Positions 26,616 through 35,361 of a DNA stretch of 64,000 nucleotides are shown one piece after another; the first letter of the stretch is position 1; the number at the start of each line of letters is the position of its first letter. A program made the position numbers and the translations under genes. The DNA is taken from positions 1-64,000 of the forward strand of contig LXYH01000016.1 in assembly GCA_001650895.1 (NCBI GenBank), given 5' to 3'. The notes beneath the pieces were generated by a model. That model was given only the letters and a program-made list of their open reading frames with translations. It was not told the origin of the DNA and made no database searches. Source of the DNA: Rhodobacteraceae bacterium EhC02 (GTDB taxonomy: Bacteria; Pseudomonadota; Alphaproteobacteria; Rhodobacterales; Rhodobacteraceae).

Positions 26616-27914
26616 TCAGACGAGGGAAGATGCCATTTCCCGTGCACTTGCCTGCCCCTCGATCACGGACCAGAGCGCATCGGCACGCGAGGCCCCCAGC
26701 AGGCTGCGCGCCTTGGTCTGGATCTTGTCTTGCCGCAGGGCCAGCGCCATGGGTGCATTCAGATCGTGGCGTGCCTCGCGCACCGCACCATCCCGCAGCA
26801 CGACGCGCAGGCGCGTGGCGGTCTCCGCCACGCTGTCATCCGCTGTCACATGGACGCGCGCGCGCAAAGCCTGCAACGCGGGGTCCGCGCAGACCGCATC
26901 GCTGTAGCTGGCCAGAACCGCCGTATCATGGCCAAGGACCTGCATTGCCAATACCGTGCCATAGCTGAACTTGGCCCCAAGCCCTGTCATGGGCGCAACC
27001 TGGTTGCAGACGGTCATCCAGCGCGGATGCGTTGTCACCTCGATCCGGTCGATCATGGCCGGATCCAGCGGCGCCAGCGTCAAGCCGGCCTCCAGCACCG
27101 CATGCAGACCATGGCAGCAGGCATGGAACTTGTGACTGACGGTGTCAAAAATCCACTCCTGACCAATGCCTTGCATCGCGTCCTTGATGTCCTGCCCGGC
27201 ATGGGTCGGCCCAAAGCCCTGCGGGCTTTCCAAGGCTTGCGGGTTGGCCACGAAACCGCGCGCCACCAATTGCGCCGCCTCGACCCCGTTGGCCGCGGCA
27301 AGACCCGCGTTGAAGGGCTTGCCCATCGTGCCGAACTGCGATTTCAGACCCGATGCGCGTGTCGCCAGCAAGCCCAGCACCATCGCGCAGCCCTGTGTAT
27401 CCAGGCCCAGCAACCGCGCGGCGGCCAGCCCCGCCCCGAAGGCCCCCGCGGTGGCTGTCTGGTGAAAGCCGGTCTGATAATGATCACGCCCCAGCCAGAC
27501 GCCCACGCGGATCGAGGCCTCCACCCCGATCAGCGCCGCGGCCTGCAAGGACGCACCATCGGCATCCTGTATCTCGGCCACCGCAAGGGCGGCCGGGATC
27601 ACCGCCACCGACGGGTGCCCGATATGGGCGAAATGCGTGTCATCGTAATCAAGTGCATGGCTTGTCGCCCCGTTGGACAGCGCCGCCGCCCGGGCCGGCA
27701 CGCGACCCGAATGCCCGATCAGCCCCGCTTGTGGCGCGCCACCCTCGTCCAGCACCATGTCCCGCGTGATCCGGGCCACGGGCTCGTCCCGACCGGCCAG
27801 CCCGACCGCGGCCCAGTCCAGCATCGACAGCCGCATCATCCGCAGCGCGGCCTCCGGCAGATCACGTGTCTGCGTTTGCGCCGCGAATTCAGCGAGTTGT
27901 GAGGTGATCATCAT
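26616..27914 (-). CDS. MmgE/PrpD-family protein
   Basis: A 432-residue member of the 2-methylcitrate dehydratase/iminodisuccinate-epimerase/aconitate-decarboxylase-like superfamily. Characteristic blocks are SHALDYDDTHFAHIGHPSVAVIPAALA (about 75-101), GYQTGFHQTATAGAFGAGLAAARLLGL and KFHACCHGLHAVLEA. The family handles small di- and tricarboxylates, and substrate specificity cannot be inferred. I start at ATG 27914, where GGAG lies 9 bases upstream; a longer open frame to 28094 overlaps the next gene and looks non-coding. It is convergent with cinA. Confidence 0.9.
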   Translation of the reverse strand: MMITSQLAEFAAQTQTRDLPEAALRMMRLSMLDWAAVGLAGRDEPVARITRDMVLDEGGAPQAGLIGHSGRVPARAAALSNGATSHALDYDDTHFAHIGHPSVAVIPAALAVAEIQDADGASLQAAALIGVEASIRVGVWLGRDHYQTGFHQTATAGAFGAGLAAARLLGLDTQGCAMVLGLLATRASGLKSQFGTMGKPFNAGLAAANGVEAAQLVARGFVANPQALESPQGFGPTHAGQDIKDAMQGIGQEWIFDTVSHKFHACCHGLHAVLEAGLTLAPLDPAMIDRIEVTTHPRWMTVCNQVAPMTGLGAKFSYGTVLAMQVLGHDTAVLASYSDAVCADPALQALRARVHVTADDSVAETATRLRVVLRDGAVREARHDLNAPMALALRQDKIQTKARSLLGASRADALWSVIEGQASAREMASSLV

Positions 27915-27955
27915 GCGTGCGGGCTCCTTTATTGCGCCGCCAGCATAGCGTGGTT

Positions 27956-28408
27956 TCACGCCGCGTAAAGCTGCGCCGCGCGCCGCTCGAAGGCGCGCAC
28001 GATCCGCTGCATCGCCTCGTTGAACACGACGCCGATGATCCCCTGCAGCACGGCGTTGCGGAACTCGAAATCCACGAAGAAGGACACATCGCACCCACCC
28101 TCAGGCGCATCCCTGAAGGCCCAGTTGGATTTCATGTAGCGAAACGGCCCATCCAGATATTCGGTGTCGATCTTCATCTGCGCGGGCCACAGCGTCACGC
28201 GGCTGCCGAATCGTTCGCGGAATACCTTGAAGCTGATCACCAGATCCGCCTCCATCACCTCGGCCCCATCGGAGCGCGGTGTGACCGACCGGATGCGCGC
28301 TGCCGCGCACCAGGGCAGGAACTGCGGGTATTTCGCGACATCCGCCACCAAGTCATACATCTGCTGCGCGCTGTAGGGCAGCCTGCGGGTTTCGGAATGG
28401 GTCGGCAT
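27956..28408 (-). CDS. COQ10/RatA-like START-domain protein
   Basis: A 150-residue protein of the polyketide cyclase/START fold, the family of ubiquinone-binding COQ10 and E. coli RatA. It has the typical RLPYSAQQMYDLVADVAKYPQFLPWC start, a central EADLVISFKVFRE strand, and FEFRNAVLQGIIGVVFNEA near the C terminus. In alphaproteobacteria it usually acts in ubiquinone handling rather than as a toxin, which is inference. ATG 28408 gives the canonical N terminus. It lies just upstream of the MmgE/PrpD gene on the same strand. Confidence 0.9.
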   Translation of the reverse strand: MPTHSETRRLPYSAQQMYDLVADVAKYPQFLPWCAAARIRSVTPRSDGAEVMEADLVISFKVFRERFGSRVTLWPAQMKIDTEYLDGPFRYMKSNWAFRDAPEGGCDVSFFVDFEFRNAVLQGIIGVVFNEAMQRIVRAFERRAAQLYAA

Positions 28409-28503
28409 TGTCTGTGGGTCGTCCTGATCGTCTGTGAGGCATTTTCGCGCGTGACAGTGGGGCTTCATTTCGTAGAGTGAGCGTCGAATTGCAAGGAAAA
28501 CCC

Positions 28504-29046
28504 ATGACCCAGCGTCCTTATGTCATCGACCGGATGATCTCGGCCAAGGCCATCGCCGCCCGGATCGAGGCCCTCTCGCACCAGATCGAAGCCGAGTTTG
28601 CAGACACCGACAAGCTGGTGGTCGTGGGGTTGCTGCGCGGGTCCTTCGTGTTCATCGCCGATCTCGTGCGGGAACTGGATCTGCCGGTCGAGGTCGACTT
28701 CCTCGAGGCGTCATCTTATGGAAACGCCATGGAAAGCAGCCGGGAAGTTCGCATTCTCAAGGACTTGCGTGGCGCAATTGAAGGACGCGACGTACTGGTC
28801 GTCGAGGACATCGTCGATACAGGCCATACCCTTTACCATGTACGCCAGCTTTTGCTGTCGCGCGCACCGCACAGGTTGAAGACGATTGCCCTACTGGACA
28901 AGCCAAGCCGCCGCGAAGCGCAGATCAAGGCCGATTGGACCGGATTCGAGATTCCCGATGAATTCGTCGTGGGCTATGGGATCGACTTCGCGCAGCGCAA
29001 CCGCAACCTGCCCTATATCGGCAAGGTGCGCTTCACGGATTCCTGA
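28504..29046 (+). CDS. hpt: hypoxanthine phosphoribosyltransferase
   Basis: A 180-residue purine salvage enzyme that transfers ribose-5-phosphate from PRPP to hypoxanthine (and guanine). It shows [16 protein letters not shown] (about 38-53), the PRPP loop [12 protein letters not shown] (about 99-110), and the base-binding [20 protein letters not shown] near 155-174. ATG 28504 is preceded by AAGGAAAA. An in-frame GTG 27 bases upstream is less likely. It is divergent from the COQ10-like gene. Confidence 0.95.
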   Translation: MTQRPYVIDRMISAKAIAARIEALSHQIEAEFADTDKLVVVGLLRGSFVFIADLVRELDLPVEVDFLEASSYGNAMESSREVRILKDLRGAIEGRDVLVVEDIVDTGHTLYHVRQLLLSRAPHRLKTIALLDKPSRREAQIKADWTGFEIPDEFVVGYGIDFAQRNRNLPYIGKVRFTDS

Positions 29047-29169
29047 GGGCTGTCGCCGGCAGGCCGGATCGGCAAACAGGGCTGTCGTCACGGTTATGTG
29101 ATGCGACAGGACGGCGCACCTGCGACAAACTGTCCACCACAGTGTGTGCACAGCAAAGGACAGGATTTC

Positions 29170-29649
29170 ATGACCAAGGGGCTTACCATTATCGGCGCCG
29201 TTCTCGGACTCGCGATCGCGGCGGGTGCCGCAACCGGGCAGGACGCGCAGCAAAAGGCGCTGAACGATGCCACCAAGGCACGTCAGGCGCAGATGCAGCT
29301 TTATGCCTTCAACCTCGGACAGCTTGGTGCCATGGCCAAGGGCGATGTTGCCTATGACAGCGATGCGGCAAGCGCCGCCGCCACGAACCTTGCCAGCCTT
29401 GCAAGGCTGGACCAGCGCCGACTCTGGCCCGAAGGGTCGGATGACATGAGCGTTGACGGCTCGCGCGCCCTGCCCGCCTTGTGGGAAAACCTGCCCGACG
29501 TGATGAGCAAAGGCAGCGACCTTGTCACCGCAGCCACCGCGATGGAAGCGGCGGCCGGCACGGATCTTGCCAGCCTGCAGGCCGCCATGGGCGCCGTTGG
29601 CGGAGCGTGCGGCGCGTGCCACAAAGCCTACCGCACCCCCAGCAACTGA
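29170..29649 (+). CDS. cytochrome c' (class II c-type cytochrome)
   Basis: A 159-residue exported protein with a Sec signal peptide (about 1-23, ending AAGAATG). The only haem motif, CGACH, is at 147-151 close to the C terminus, the hallmark of class II cytochromes c, which form four-helix bundles. QMQLYAFNLGQLGAMAKG is a conserved first helix. Members bind NO or CO, or act as electron carriers. It is followed 51 bases later by a dihaem cytochrome on the same strand, so the two probably work together in the periplasm. Confidence 0.92.
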   Translation: MTKGLTIIGAVLGLAIAAGAATGQDAQQKALNDATKARQAQMQLYAFNLGQLGAMAKGDVAYDSDAASAAATNLASLARLDQRRLWPEGSDDMSVDGSRALPALWENLPDVMSKGSDLVTAATAMEAAAGTDLASLQAAMGAVGGACGACHKAYRTPSN

Positions 29650-29700
29650 TCCCGTGGGGCGCCGGGCCCGCCCTGGCGCCCCGGACCGGATTTGACGACG

Positions 29701-30591
29701 ATGATCAGGGCCATCACATCTCTTGCGGCATTGGGCGCGCTCGTTCTGGGCGGCGGTCTGTGGATCACCGCGCCGGACCGTGTCGATCCTGATGCGGTGG
29801 CAGGGCTGGTCGGTGTGCCTGCCCGCGGCAAGGACGTCTTTGACGCGGGCGGCTGCGCGTCATGCCATGCCGCCGAAGGTGCGACAGGCGAGGCGCGCCT
29901 GATCCTGTCGGGGGGGCGGGCTTTCGCCACGCCCTTCGGCAGCTTCCGCGCCCCCAACATATCGCAGGATCCCGATCACGGGATCGGCGGCTGGGATCTG
30001 GCCGATCTTGTCAACGCGATGCGCTACGGCACGTCACCGCAGGGTCAGCACTATTACCCGGCGTTTCCCTACACGTCATACAGTCGCGCAACGCTGCAGG
30101 ATATCGCGGATCTGCAGGCCTATCTTGTCACGCTACCCGCCGATGCAACCCCCGACCAGCCGCATGACCTGGGCTTTCCCTTCACGATCCGGCGCGGGCT
30201 TGGCCTGTGGAAGGCGCTCTATCTGGATCACGGATGGACCGTGACGGGCGAATTGACCGCCGCGGAAAACCGTGGCCGCTACCTTGCCGAGGCCCTGGGC
30301 CATTGCGCCGAATGCCATACGCCGCGCGGCCCCTTGGGCGCGCTTGACCATGATCGATGGTTGGGCGGGGCCCCCAACCCATCGGGCAGCGGTACGATCC
30401 CCAACATCACGCCCGCGCGGCTTGACTGGTCCGAAGCCGATATCGTGGCTTATTTCACCTCGGGCTTCACGCCTGACTATGACACCGCCGGCGGCAGCAT
30501 GGCCGAGGTGGTCCAGAACCTTGCGCAAATGCCCGAGGCCGACCGCGCTGCCCTGGCCGCCTATCTCAAGCGGTTGGCGCCGGTCGACTGA
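29701..30591 (+). CDS. dihaem c-type cytochrome, membrane-anchored
   Basis: A 296-residue periplasmic electron carrier with an uncleaved or cleavable N-terminal hydrophobic segment (about 4-22) and two haem motifs, CASCH (52-56) and CAECH (202-206). Each is followed by a methionine-ligand region. The SFRAPNISQDPDHGIGGWD and HYYPAFPYTSYS segments resemble the cytochrome subunits of membrane alcohol and aldehyde dehydrogenases. ATG 29701 is preferred to a TTG nine bases upstream. No dehydrogenase lies next to it, so its donor is unknown. Confidence 0.9.
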   Translation: MIRAITSLAALGALVLGGGLWITAPDRVDPDAVAGLVGVPARGKDVFDAGGCASCHAAEGATGEARLILSGGRAFATPFGSFRAPNISQDPDHGIGGWDLADLVNAMRYGTSPQGQHYYPAFPYTSYSRATLQDIADLQAYLVTLPADATPDQPHDLGFPFTIRRGLGLWKALYLDHGWTVTGELTAAENRGRYLAEALGHCAECHTPRGPLGALDHDRWLGGAPNPSGSGTIPNITPARLDWSEADIVAYFTSGFTPDYDTAGGSMAEVVQNLAQMPEADRAALAAYLKRLAPVD

Positions 30592-30600
30592 CCAAGGGGC

Positions 30601-30621
30601 TTCTTCTTGCCTGAAATATCC
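30601..30621 (-). repeat. intergenic 21-mer repeat, copy 2
   Basis: The reverse complement of this stretch matches the copy at 11557-11577 at 20 of 21 bases. It sits between the convergent dihaem cytochrome and lipA genes, next to the GC-rich hairpins at 30632-30667, the same relation as in copy 1. Confidence 0.6.
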
Positions 30622-30631
30622 CGGGGGTGAA

Positions 30632-30667
30632 CGGCGAACGCAGTTCGCCGGAGGGGGCTGGCCCCCT
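30632..30667. terminator. paired GC-rich hairpins between cytochrome and lipA genes
   Basis: Two adjacent perfect stems occur: CGGCGAAC with a three-base loop and its complement, then AGGGGGC with a TG loop and its complement. They lie between convergent genes and probably end transcription from one or both sides, although there is no long T-tract. Confidence 0.55.
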
Positions 30668-30705
30668 TGCCGCCCGCCGTCACGAAGGCCGCTGCCTTTG
30701 CCCTG

Positions 30706-31656
30706 TCAGGCCCGACCAAGCCGCGCCTGCCGCGCGTCGCGCAGCCGCGCGAAATCATCACCCGCATGGTAGGAGGATCGCGTCAGCGGCGTGGCCGACA
30801 CCATCAGGAACCCCTTGCCGAAAGCGGCCTTTTCATAGGCGGCGAACTCATCGGGATGCACGAAACGGTCCACCGCGTGATGTTTCGGCGTGGGTTGCAG
30901 GTATTGACCGATGGTCAGGAAATCCACATCGGCCGCGCGCATGTCATCCATCACCTGCAGCACCGACTGGCGGTCTTCGCCAAGGCCCACCATGATCCCC
31001 GACTTGGTGAAGATCGACGGATCAAGCTCCTTGACCCGCTGCAGCAGGCGCAAGGAATGGAAATAGCGCGCGCCGGGCCGCACTTCGGGGTAAAGGCCAG
31101 GCACGGTTTCCAGGTTGTGATTGAACACATCAGGCCGCGCCGCGACGACCGTTTCCAGTGCGGCTGGCGCGCATTTCAGGAAATCGGGGGTCAGAACCTC
31201 GATCGTGGTGCCCGGCGCGCGGTGACGGATGGCGCGGATGGTCTGGGCGAAATGCTCGGCCCCGCCATCCTCCAGGTCATCGCGATCAACCGAGGTGACG
31301 ACCACATGGTTCAGCCCCAGCTTGGCCACCGCATCGGCGACGCGGCCCGGCTCGAAGGCATCCAGCGTCTGCGGCTTGCCCGTGGCGATATTGCAGAAGG
31401 TGCAGCCGCGCGTGCAGATTTCGCCCATGATCATCATGGTGGCGTGACCCTGGCTCCAGCATTCGCCGGCATTGGGGCAGCCGGCCTCTTCGCAGACCGT
31501 GACCAGCTTGTGCTCGCGGATGATGTTGCGCGTATCCTTGTAGCCCTGCGAGGTCGGGGCCTTGACCCGGATCCACTCGGGTTTCTTGGGCTGGGCATTG
31601 TCGGGCCGGTGGGCCTTTTCGGGGTGCCGCTGGCCGGGGATCTTCAGATCGCGCAT
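30706..31656 (-). CDS. lipA: lipoyl synthase
   Basis: A 316-residue radical-SAM enzyme that inserts two sulfurs into octanoyl chains to make lipoate on E2 and GcvH proteins. The auxiliary cluster motif [12 protein letters not shown] lies near 52-63, the radical-SAM CTRGCTFC near 78-85, and the third auxiliary-cluster ligand is the serine in the C-terminal [11 protein letters not shown] start at ATG 31656 (MRDLKIP, the usual alphaproteobacterial N terminus, with GAAAGG upstream); ATG 31692 would add 12 residues. Confidence 0.96.
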   Translation of the reverse strand: MRDLKIPGQRHPEKAHRPDNAQPKKPEWIRVKAPTSQGYKDTRNIIREHKLVTVCEEAGCPNAGECWSQGHATMMIMGEICTRGCTFCNIATGKPQTLDAFEPGRVADAVAKLGLNHVVVTSVDRDDLEDGGAEHFAQTIRAIRHRAPGTTIEVLTPDFLKCAPAALETVVAARPDVFNHNLETVPGLYPEVRPGARYFHSLRLLQRVKELDPSIFTKSGIMVGLGEDRQSVLQVMDDMRAADVDFLTIGQYLQPTPKHHAVDRFVHPDEFAAYEKAAFGKGFLMVSATPLTRSSYHAGDDFARLRDARQARLGRA

Positions 31657-31737
31657 CTGGGTGCCTTTCGGGCTTTTGAGACTTGTCTTCACATACGCGC
31701 ATTCAGGGCCGGATTAAAGACCCGCCAGACCGGGGCG

Positions 31738-32670
31738 TCAGGGAATGTCGCCCCGCGCCGCCCGTACCAGACCGCCGCCCACATCGCGCAGGATCTCGGC
31801 CAGGGGCGCGCACCAGCCATCGTCCAGACTGGTTTCGCGTCGCACAAGACCCACGCGCCGGGCCGGTTCGGGCAGGCTGAAGCGCATCAGGTGCATCTCG
31901 GGCGCCGCGCGCTGTTCCTGCAGCGCCGCCAGTTCCGGCATCAGCGTCAGACCGAAACCTGCCGCCACCAGCCGCGACAAGGTGCTGAGCGAAGAGGCCC
32001 CCATGTTGATCTGCGCATGCCCCCGGCCGCGCCCGCAGACCTCGAGCGCCTGATCGGTCAGGCAATGCCCCTCTTCCAGCAGCAACAGCTGGCTCGCGCC
32101 CAGTTCCATCGGGCGCAGCGCATCGGCCCCGGCCCCCAGCGCGGCCAGTCGCGCCCTGGTCCCGGCCAGTAGAAAACGGTCCTGAAACAACGGCATCTCG
32201 ACCAGGCCATCCTCGGCCGAGGGCAGCGCGATCACCGCCGCATCCAGACGCCCTGCCCGCAATTCGGCCAGCAGACGGTCGGTCTTGGCCTCCTGCACCT
32301 GCACATCCAGCGAGATATCGCGCGAGCGCAGCGCCTCGAGCGCGCCCGGCAGGATATAGGGCGCGATGGTCGGGATGACGCCAAGGCGCAACTCTCCCGA
32401 CAGACCGCCACGCCAACGCGCCGCATCGGTCAGGGCCTGGGTTGCCGACAGAACGGCCTCGGCATGGGACAGGATGCGCCGCCCGAACGGCGTCAGCACC
32501 ACATCGCGGGCCTGACGTTCGACCAGCGCCGCGCCAAGATTCTTCTCCAGCTCGCGGATCTGCACGGATAGCGCGGGTTGCGACACATGCACCACGTCGG
32601 CCGCACGGCCGAAATTGCGCTGTTCGGCCAGGGCCTTGAAATAGGTCAGTTGACGCAGGGTGATATTCAT
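31738..32670 (-). CDS. oxyR: hydrogen peroxide sensor OxyR (LysR family)
   Basis: A 310-residue LysR-type regulator: N-terminal winged helix (residues 1-60) and a C-terminal sensing domain. The segment EEGHCLTDQALEVC holds C203 and C212, nine residues apart, exactly the spacing of the redox pair C199/C208 in E. coli OxyR, with the flanking GHCL conserved. It should therefore sense peroxide by disulfide formation. No catalase or peroxidase gene is adjacent, although oxyR is often beside katG. A 15-base palindrome overlaps its start codon. Confidence 0.93.
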   Translation of the reverse strand: MNITLRQLTYFKALAEQRNFGRAADVVHVSQPALSVQIRELEKNLGAALVERQARDVVLTPFGRRILSHAEAVLSATQALTDAARWRGGLSGELRLGVIPTIAPYILPGALEALRSRDISLDVQVQEAKTDRLLAELRAGRLDAAVIALPSAEDGLVEMPLFQDRFLLAGTRARLAALGAGADALRPMELGASQLLLLEEGHCLTDQALEVCGRGRGHAQINMGASSLSTLSRLVAAGFGLTLMPELAALQEQRAAPEMHLMRFSLPEPARRVGLVRRETSLDDGWCAPLAEILRDVGGGLVRAARGDIP

Positions 32671-32683
32671 AACGCGAAGTTAT
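32669..32683. promoter_or_regulatory. ATAAC-N5-GTTAT palindrome over the oxyR start (candidate LysR box)
   Basis: The inverted repeat fits the T-N11-A core of LysR-family sites and overlaps the oxyR initiation codon. A TTGTCA-N17-TAACTT promoter-like pair on the minus strand lies just upstream. Autoregulation is an inference. Confidence 0.35.
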
Positions 32684-32731
32684 GCACCCACCCCGTTCTT
32701 GACAACGCCCATTATGGGAATGGCGCCCCTG

Positions 32732-33376
32732 TCACGCCGACATCATGAGAATGACAAGCAGCACGAAGGCGCCGATGATGATCGCCGCAAGTGCCATCCA
32801 CTCCTTGCGGGTTTCACGGTGCAACCGGGCCTCTTGCGCGGGCAGCGGCTTCGGCCTTTCGCCCCCGGCATGCCGGACCAGGGCCACAAGCGCCTCGGCT
32901 TCGGATCTGTTCCTGACGAAGGGACGCAAGGCAAGCATCTGCAGCTTGGCGCCCGGCGTCATCGGAACCGCCTCGAGCCTTGGTTGATAGCCCCTGGCAA
33001 GTACCGTCTCGCCAAGCGACACCTCGGCATAATCGGACAGCCGGAGCACCTGAACCTTGCCGAGGATCGAGGTGAGCTGCACGATCCCGTGGTCGACATG
33101 CAGCCGGGGCAAGCCCCGCACAGCCGACCACAGAAGAAGCAGCGGGAAACTCAGCAGGAAAAGCCCCACGACCAGTGAGGTCACGACACCACCCCGAACA
33201 CCCGGATCGCTCGGCAGTGCACCACGGACAAGCCCCCAGGACGCCGCCCACAAGGAAAGCAGCGCAAGCAGGGACATCATTCCCATGGCGAACCAGACGA
33301 ACCAGGGATAGCGCGGCCGGAAGGTTGCGGGCAGGTGCAGGCGTGTCACGCGGGAATGATCGTCAAACATGGGCAT
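32732..33376 (-). CDS. hypothetical membrane protein
   Basis: A 214-residue protein I cannot assign. Two hydrophobic helices (about 27-50 and 65-85) are followed by a roughly 100-residue soluble domain beginning LPRLHVDHGIVQLTSILGKVQVLRLSD, whose strand pattern resembles membrane-associated PH-like domains. A C-terminal helix (about 193-212) closes the chain. Start 33376 (or the next Met at 33370) is tentative because the ribosome binding site is weak. It stands alone between oxyR and the DUF6456 gene. Confidence 0.7.
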   Translation of the reverse strand: MPMFDDHSRVTRLHLPATFRPRYPWFVWFAMGMMSLLALLSLWAASWGLVRGALPSDPGVRGGVVTSLVVGLFLLSFPLLLLWSAVRGLPRLHVDHGIVQLTSILGKVQVLRLSDYAEVSLGETVLARGYQPRLEAVPMTPGAKLQMLALRPFVRNRSEAEALVALVRHAGGERPKPLPAQEARLHRETRKEWMALAAIIIGAFVLLVILMMSA

Positions 33377-33449
33377 ACCACTTATCAGGAGATGCCACGC
33401 TGCCCCCGGGATCCGGCCGTTTTATGGCCGAACCGTGACAGGCCCCGGT

Positions 33450-34697
33450 CTAGCCGATCATGCCGCCATCCTTGCCAAGGTCGTCATAGTGCCGGCGCAA
33501 CCGCTGCAGCGCGATGCGCAGCACGATCTTGCCCGACCGCGCCGACCAGCCCATGCGCCGTTCGGCCTGTTCCAGACCTTCGAGGTAGCAACAGCAGCGC
33601 AAGGCGACATCGCCCAGGCCAGGCCCCAGGTCGCGCAGCGCCGCGCCGATGCGCGCACGTGCGGCCTCGGGCCCGCGCGCGGCACCGGTCGCCATTGTCC
33701 CACCCTGCACACCTGCGGTCAGGAACCGGTCCCAGTTCTGCGCAACCTTGGGCCCCATCTGGGCCAGTTCGAAATCCTCGCGCAGCCGTTCTCCGGCGGT
33801 GACCAGCTCATCCGACAGGAAGGGTTCGCCGGATTTGTCGCGCCGCCGCGCCAGCGACAGCAAGGGCGACTCGTTCACGCAGTAGCGCATTCTGCGCCGA
33901 CCGCCGCCGCTGGTCGGCTCATCCGTGTCATCAGCCGCGCCATCCGCCGAATCCGACCCCGCAAACCGCGCGCCGCCTTCGCTGACACCACGGCGGGCCA
34001 TGTTCTCGGCCTCGGCCAGCAGCGTTCCAAGTGCGGCGCGTCCCGTGCCGGTGATCCGGTATCGGGACACACGGCCCGGCGTATCGCAGACGATCCATTC
34101 CTTCAGCGCCATCGCCTGCGCGATGGCCCGATCCACCACGGCGGTGCGCGTCGTGCCCCCATCGACACCGTCGCGAACGACCACGGCCTTGTCCATTTCC
34201 GCCGCCACCGCAAGCACGGCACCCGGTTCGGCAAGCCGGCGCAGGACGCGCCGACCCTCGCGGCGCAGCGTCTCGTTTGTCGGCGCCACCGTGCCGGGCA
34301 CATCGCCCGTGGCAGTCACCGATGTGTTCTTGCTATCGGGCAGCGGACCAAGATCTGTTGTCATCGTGCGATGCTCCTTCAACGGGAACTGGGACTGCAA
34401 CGGGGGCCTGCCCCCCGTTTCGCGCCGGGGATCAGGGCGGAAATGCAGCCCCCCAAGCTGGCGCAGGGCTTCGTCCACCAGGAAATCGTCGCGGCGGTTT
34501 TCAAGCTTGCGGATCTGGCGCAGGATGGTGGAGGCATGACAGCCCGCATGGCGCGCCAGCGCGCGGATCGGCAGCCCGGCTTCGATATGGGCAAGATAGC
34601 GCAGTGCCGTTTTGGGAACCCAGCCCGGCGCCGCATCCCTGTTCTGGACCGCAGGTGCCCCGTCATTGCGGGCCGCAGCGGTGTCAAAGGTCGTCAT
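33450..34697 (-). CDS. HTH and DUF6456 domain protein, putative transcription factor
   Basis: A 415-residue protein. Residues about 30-65 form a helix-turn-helix (GLPIRALARHAGCHASTILRQIRKLE); the middle has winged-helix character near 175-215 (EWIVCDTPGRVSRYRITGTGRAAL); the C-terminal half (about 265-410) matches my recollection of the DUF6456 domain found in Rhodobacterales and Rhizobiales. Function is not established. ATG 34697 has a perfect AGGAGG six bases upstream. A CtrA-type motif lies in the divergent promoter region, so cell-cycle control is plausible. Confidence 0.8.
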   Translation of the reverse strand: MTTFDTAAARNDGAPAVQNRDAAPGWVPKTALRYLAHIEAGLPIRALARHAGCHASTILRQIRKLENRRDDFLVDEALRQLGGLHFRPDPRRETGGRPPLQSQFPLKEHRTMTTDLGPLPDSKNTSVTATGDVPGTVAPTNETLRREGRRVLRRLAEPGAVLAVAAEMDKAVVVRDGVDGGTTRTAVVDRAIAQAMALKEWIVCDTPGRVSRYRITGTGRAALGTLLAEAENMARRGVSEGGARFAGSDSADGAADDTDEPTSGGGRRRMRYCVNESPLLSLARRRDKSGEPFLSDELVTAGERLREDFELAQMGPKVAQNWDRFLTAGVQGGTMATGAARGPEAARARIGAALRDLGPGLGDVALRCCCYLEGLEQAERRMGWSARSGKIVLRIALQRLRRHYDDLGKDGGMIG

Positions 34698-34765
34698 GTC
34701 AAACCTCCTGCCTTTCTTCTCCACAGGTTATCCCCAGACAGACTTGCAACCTAAGAATGCAATTC

Positions 34766-34780
34766 TTACCAGTTCGTTAA
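34766..34780. promoter_or_regulatory. CtrA-type site TTAC-N7-TTAA between DUF6456 and DUF6477 genes
   Basis: TTAC and TTAA half-sites are separated by exactly seven bases and followed by C. The established CtrA consensus is TTAA-N7-TTAA(C), so this is a 7/8 match. It lies 69 bases before the DUF6456 start and 153 bases before the DUF6477 start, in locally AT-rich DNA. ctrA itself is in this window. Confidence 0.55.
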
Positions 34781-34932
34781 CATTCGGTCGAATTTTTCAT
34801 AATTGTTTCTAAATGTTGAATAATGGCAAAGGCGCCGCGCGCTGCTTTGGGCCGATGCGCAACATCCCCCCTGGCCGTGGTTCAGTCAGGCAGACCGGGC
34901 AATCCGCCCGGCCCTGCAAAAGGAACCGCATC

Positions 34933-35280
34933 ATGAACGATATCCTGCACCGGCTGGATGCGCTGCGACGGCCGCGCCTGTTGATCCGCACCGCCCGCAT
35001 CGGCGCCGAGGATTACCGGCGCGACATCCATCTGCCCCGCCTTCTGGGGCACGGCGGACTGCCGCGCAACGCGCCAGCACTTGAACGGCTGATGGACATC
35101 GAGGCCGGTCTGGACCAGAGCCGCCGCGACGGCGAGGCAGGCTATTCCACGATCCGCCATGTCGAGGTGATGATCGCCATGATGGGCGAGGCGCGATTGC
35201 TGCGGGCCTTGCATCCGCCTCTGGCGGTGCGCCCCGCTGTCGCGGTGGTGGCTGGCCCCGTTCTTGAACCGCTCGGCTAG
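34933..35280 (+). CDS. DUF6477-like small protein
   Basis: A 115-residue protein that I associate with the Rhodobacterales DUF6477 family. It opens MNDILHRLDALRRPRLLIR, continues TARIGAEDYRRDIHLPRLLG, and ends in a helical segment HVEVMIAMMGEARLL. No enzymatic motif or membrane segment is visible. AAAAGGAA upstream supports ATG 34933; an open frame extending to 34813 is probably non-coding. It is divergent from the DUF6456 gene, with which it shares the CtrA-like promoter region. Confidence 0.75.
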   Translation: MNDILHRLDALRRPRLLIRTARIGAEDYRRDIHLPRLLGHGGLPRNAPALERLMDIEAGLDQSRRDGEAGYSTIRHVEVMIAMMGEARLLRALHPPLAVRPAVAVVAGPVLEPLG

Positions 35281-35307
35281 TGGCCAGTGCCATGGCCGCC
35301 GGAAACG

Positions 35308-35337
35308 GCGAAGGGCGGCCCAAAGACCGCCCTTCGC
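35308..35337. terminator. bidirectional terminator between DUF6477 and mttB-like genes
   Basis: A perfect 11-base stem, GCGAAGGGCGG with loop CCCAAAGA and its complement, lies between convergent gene ends. Confidence 0.75.
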
Positions 35338-35361
35338 TTGTGGTGTCCTGCCGGGCCTTGC

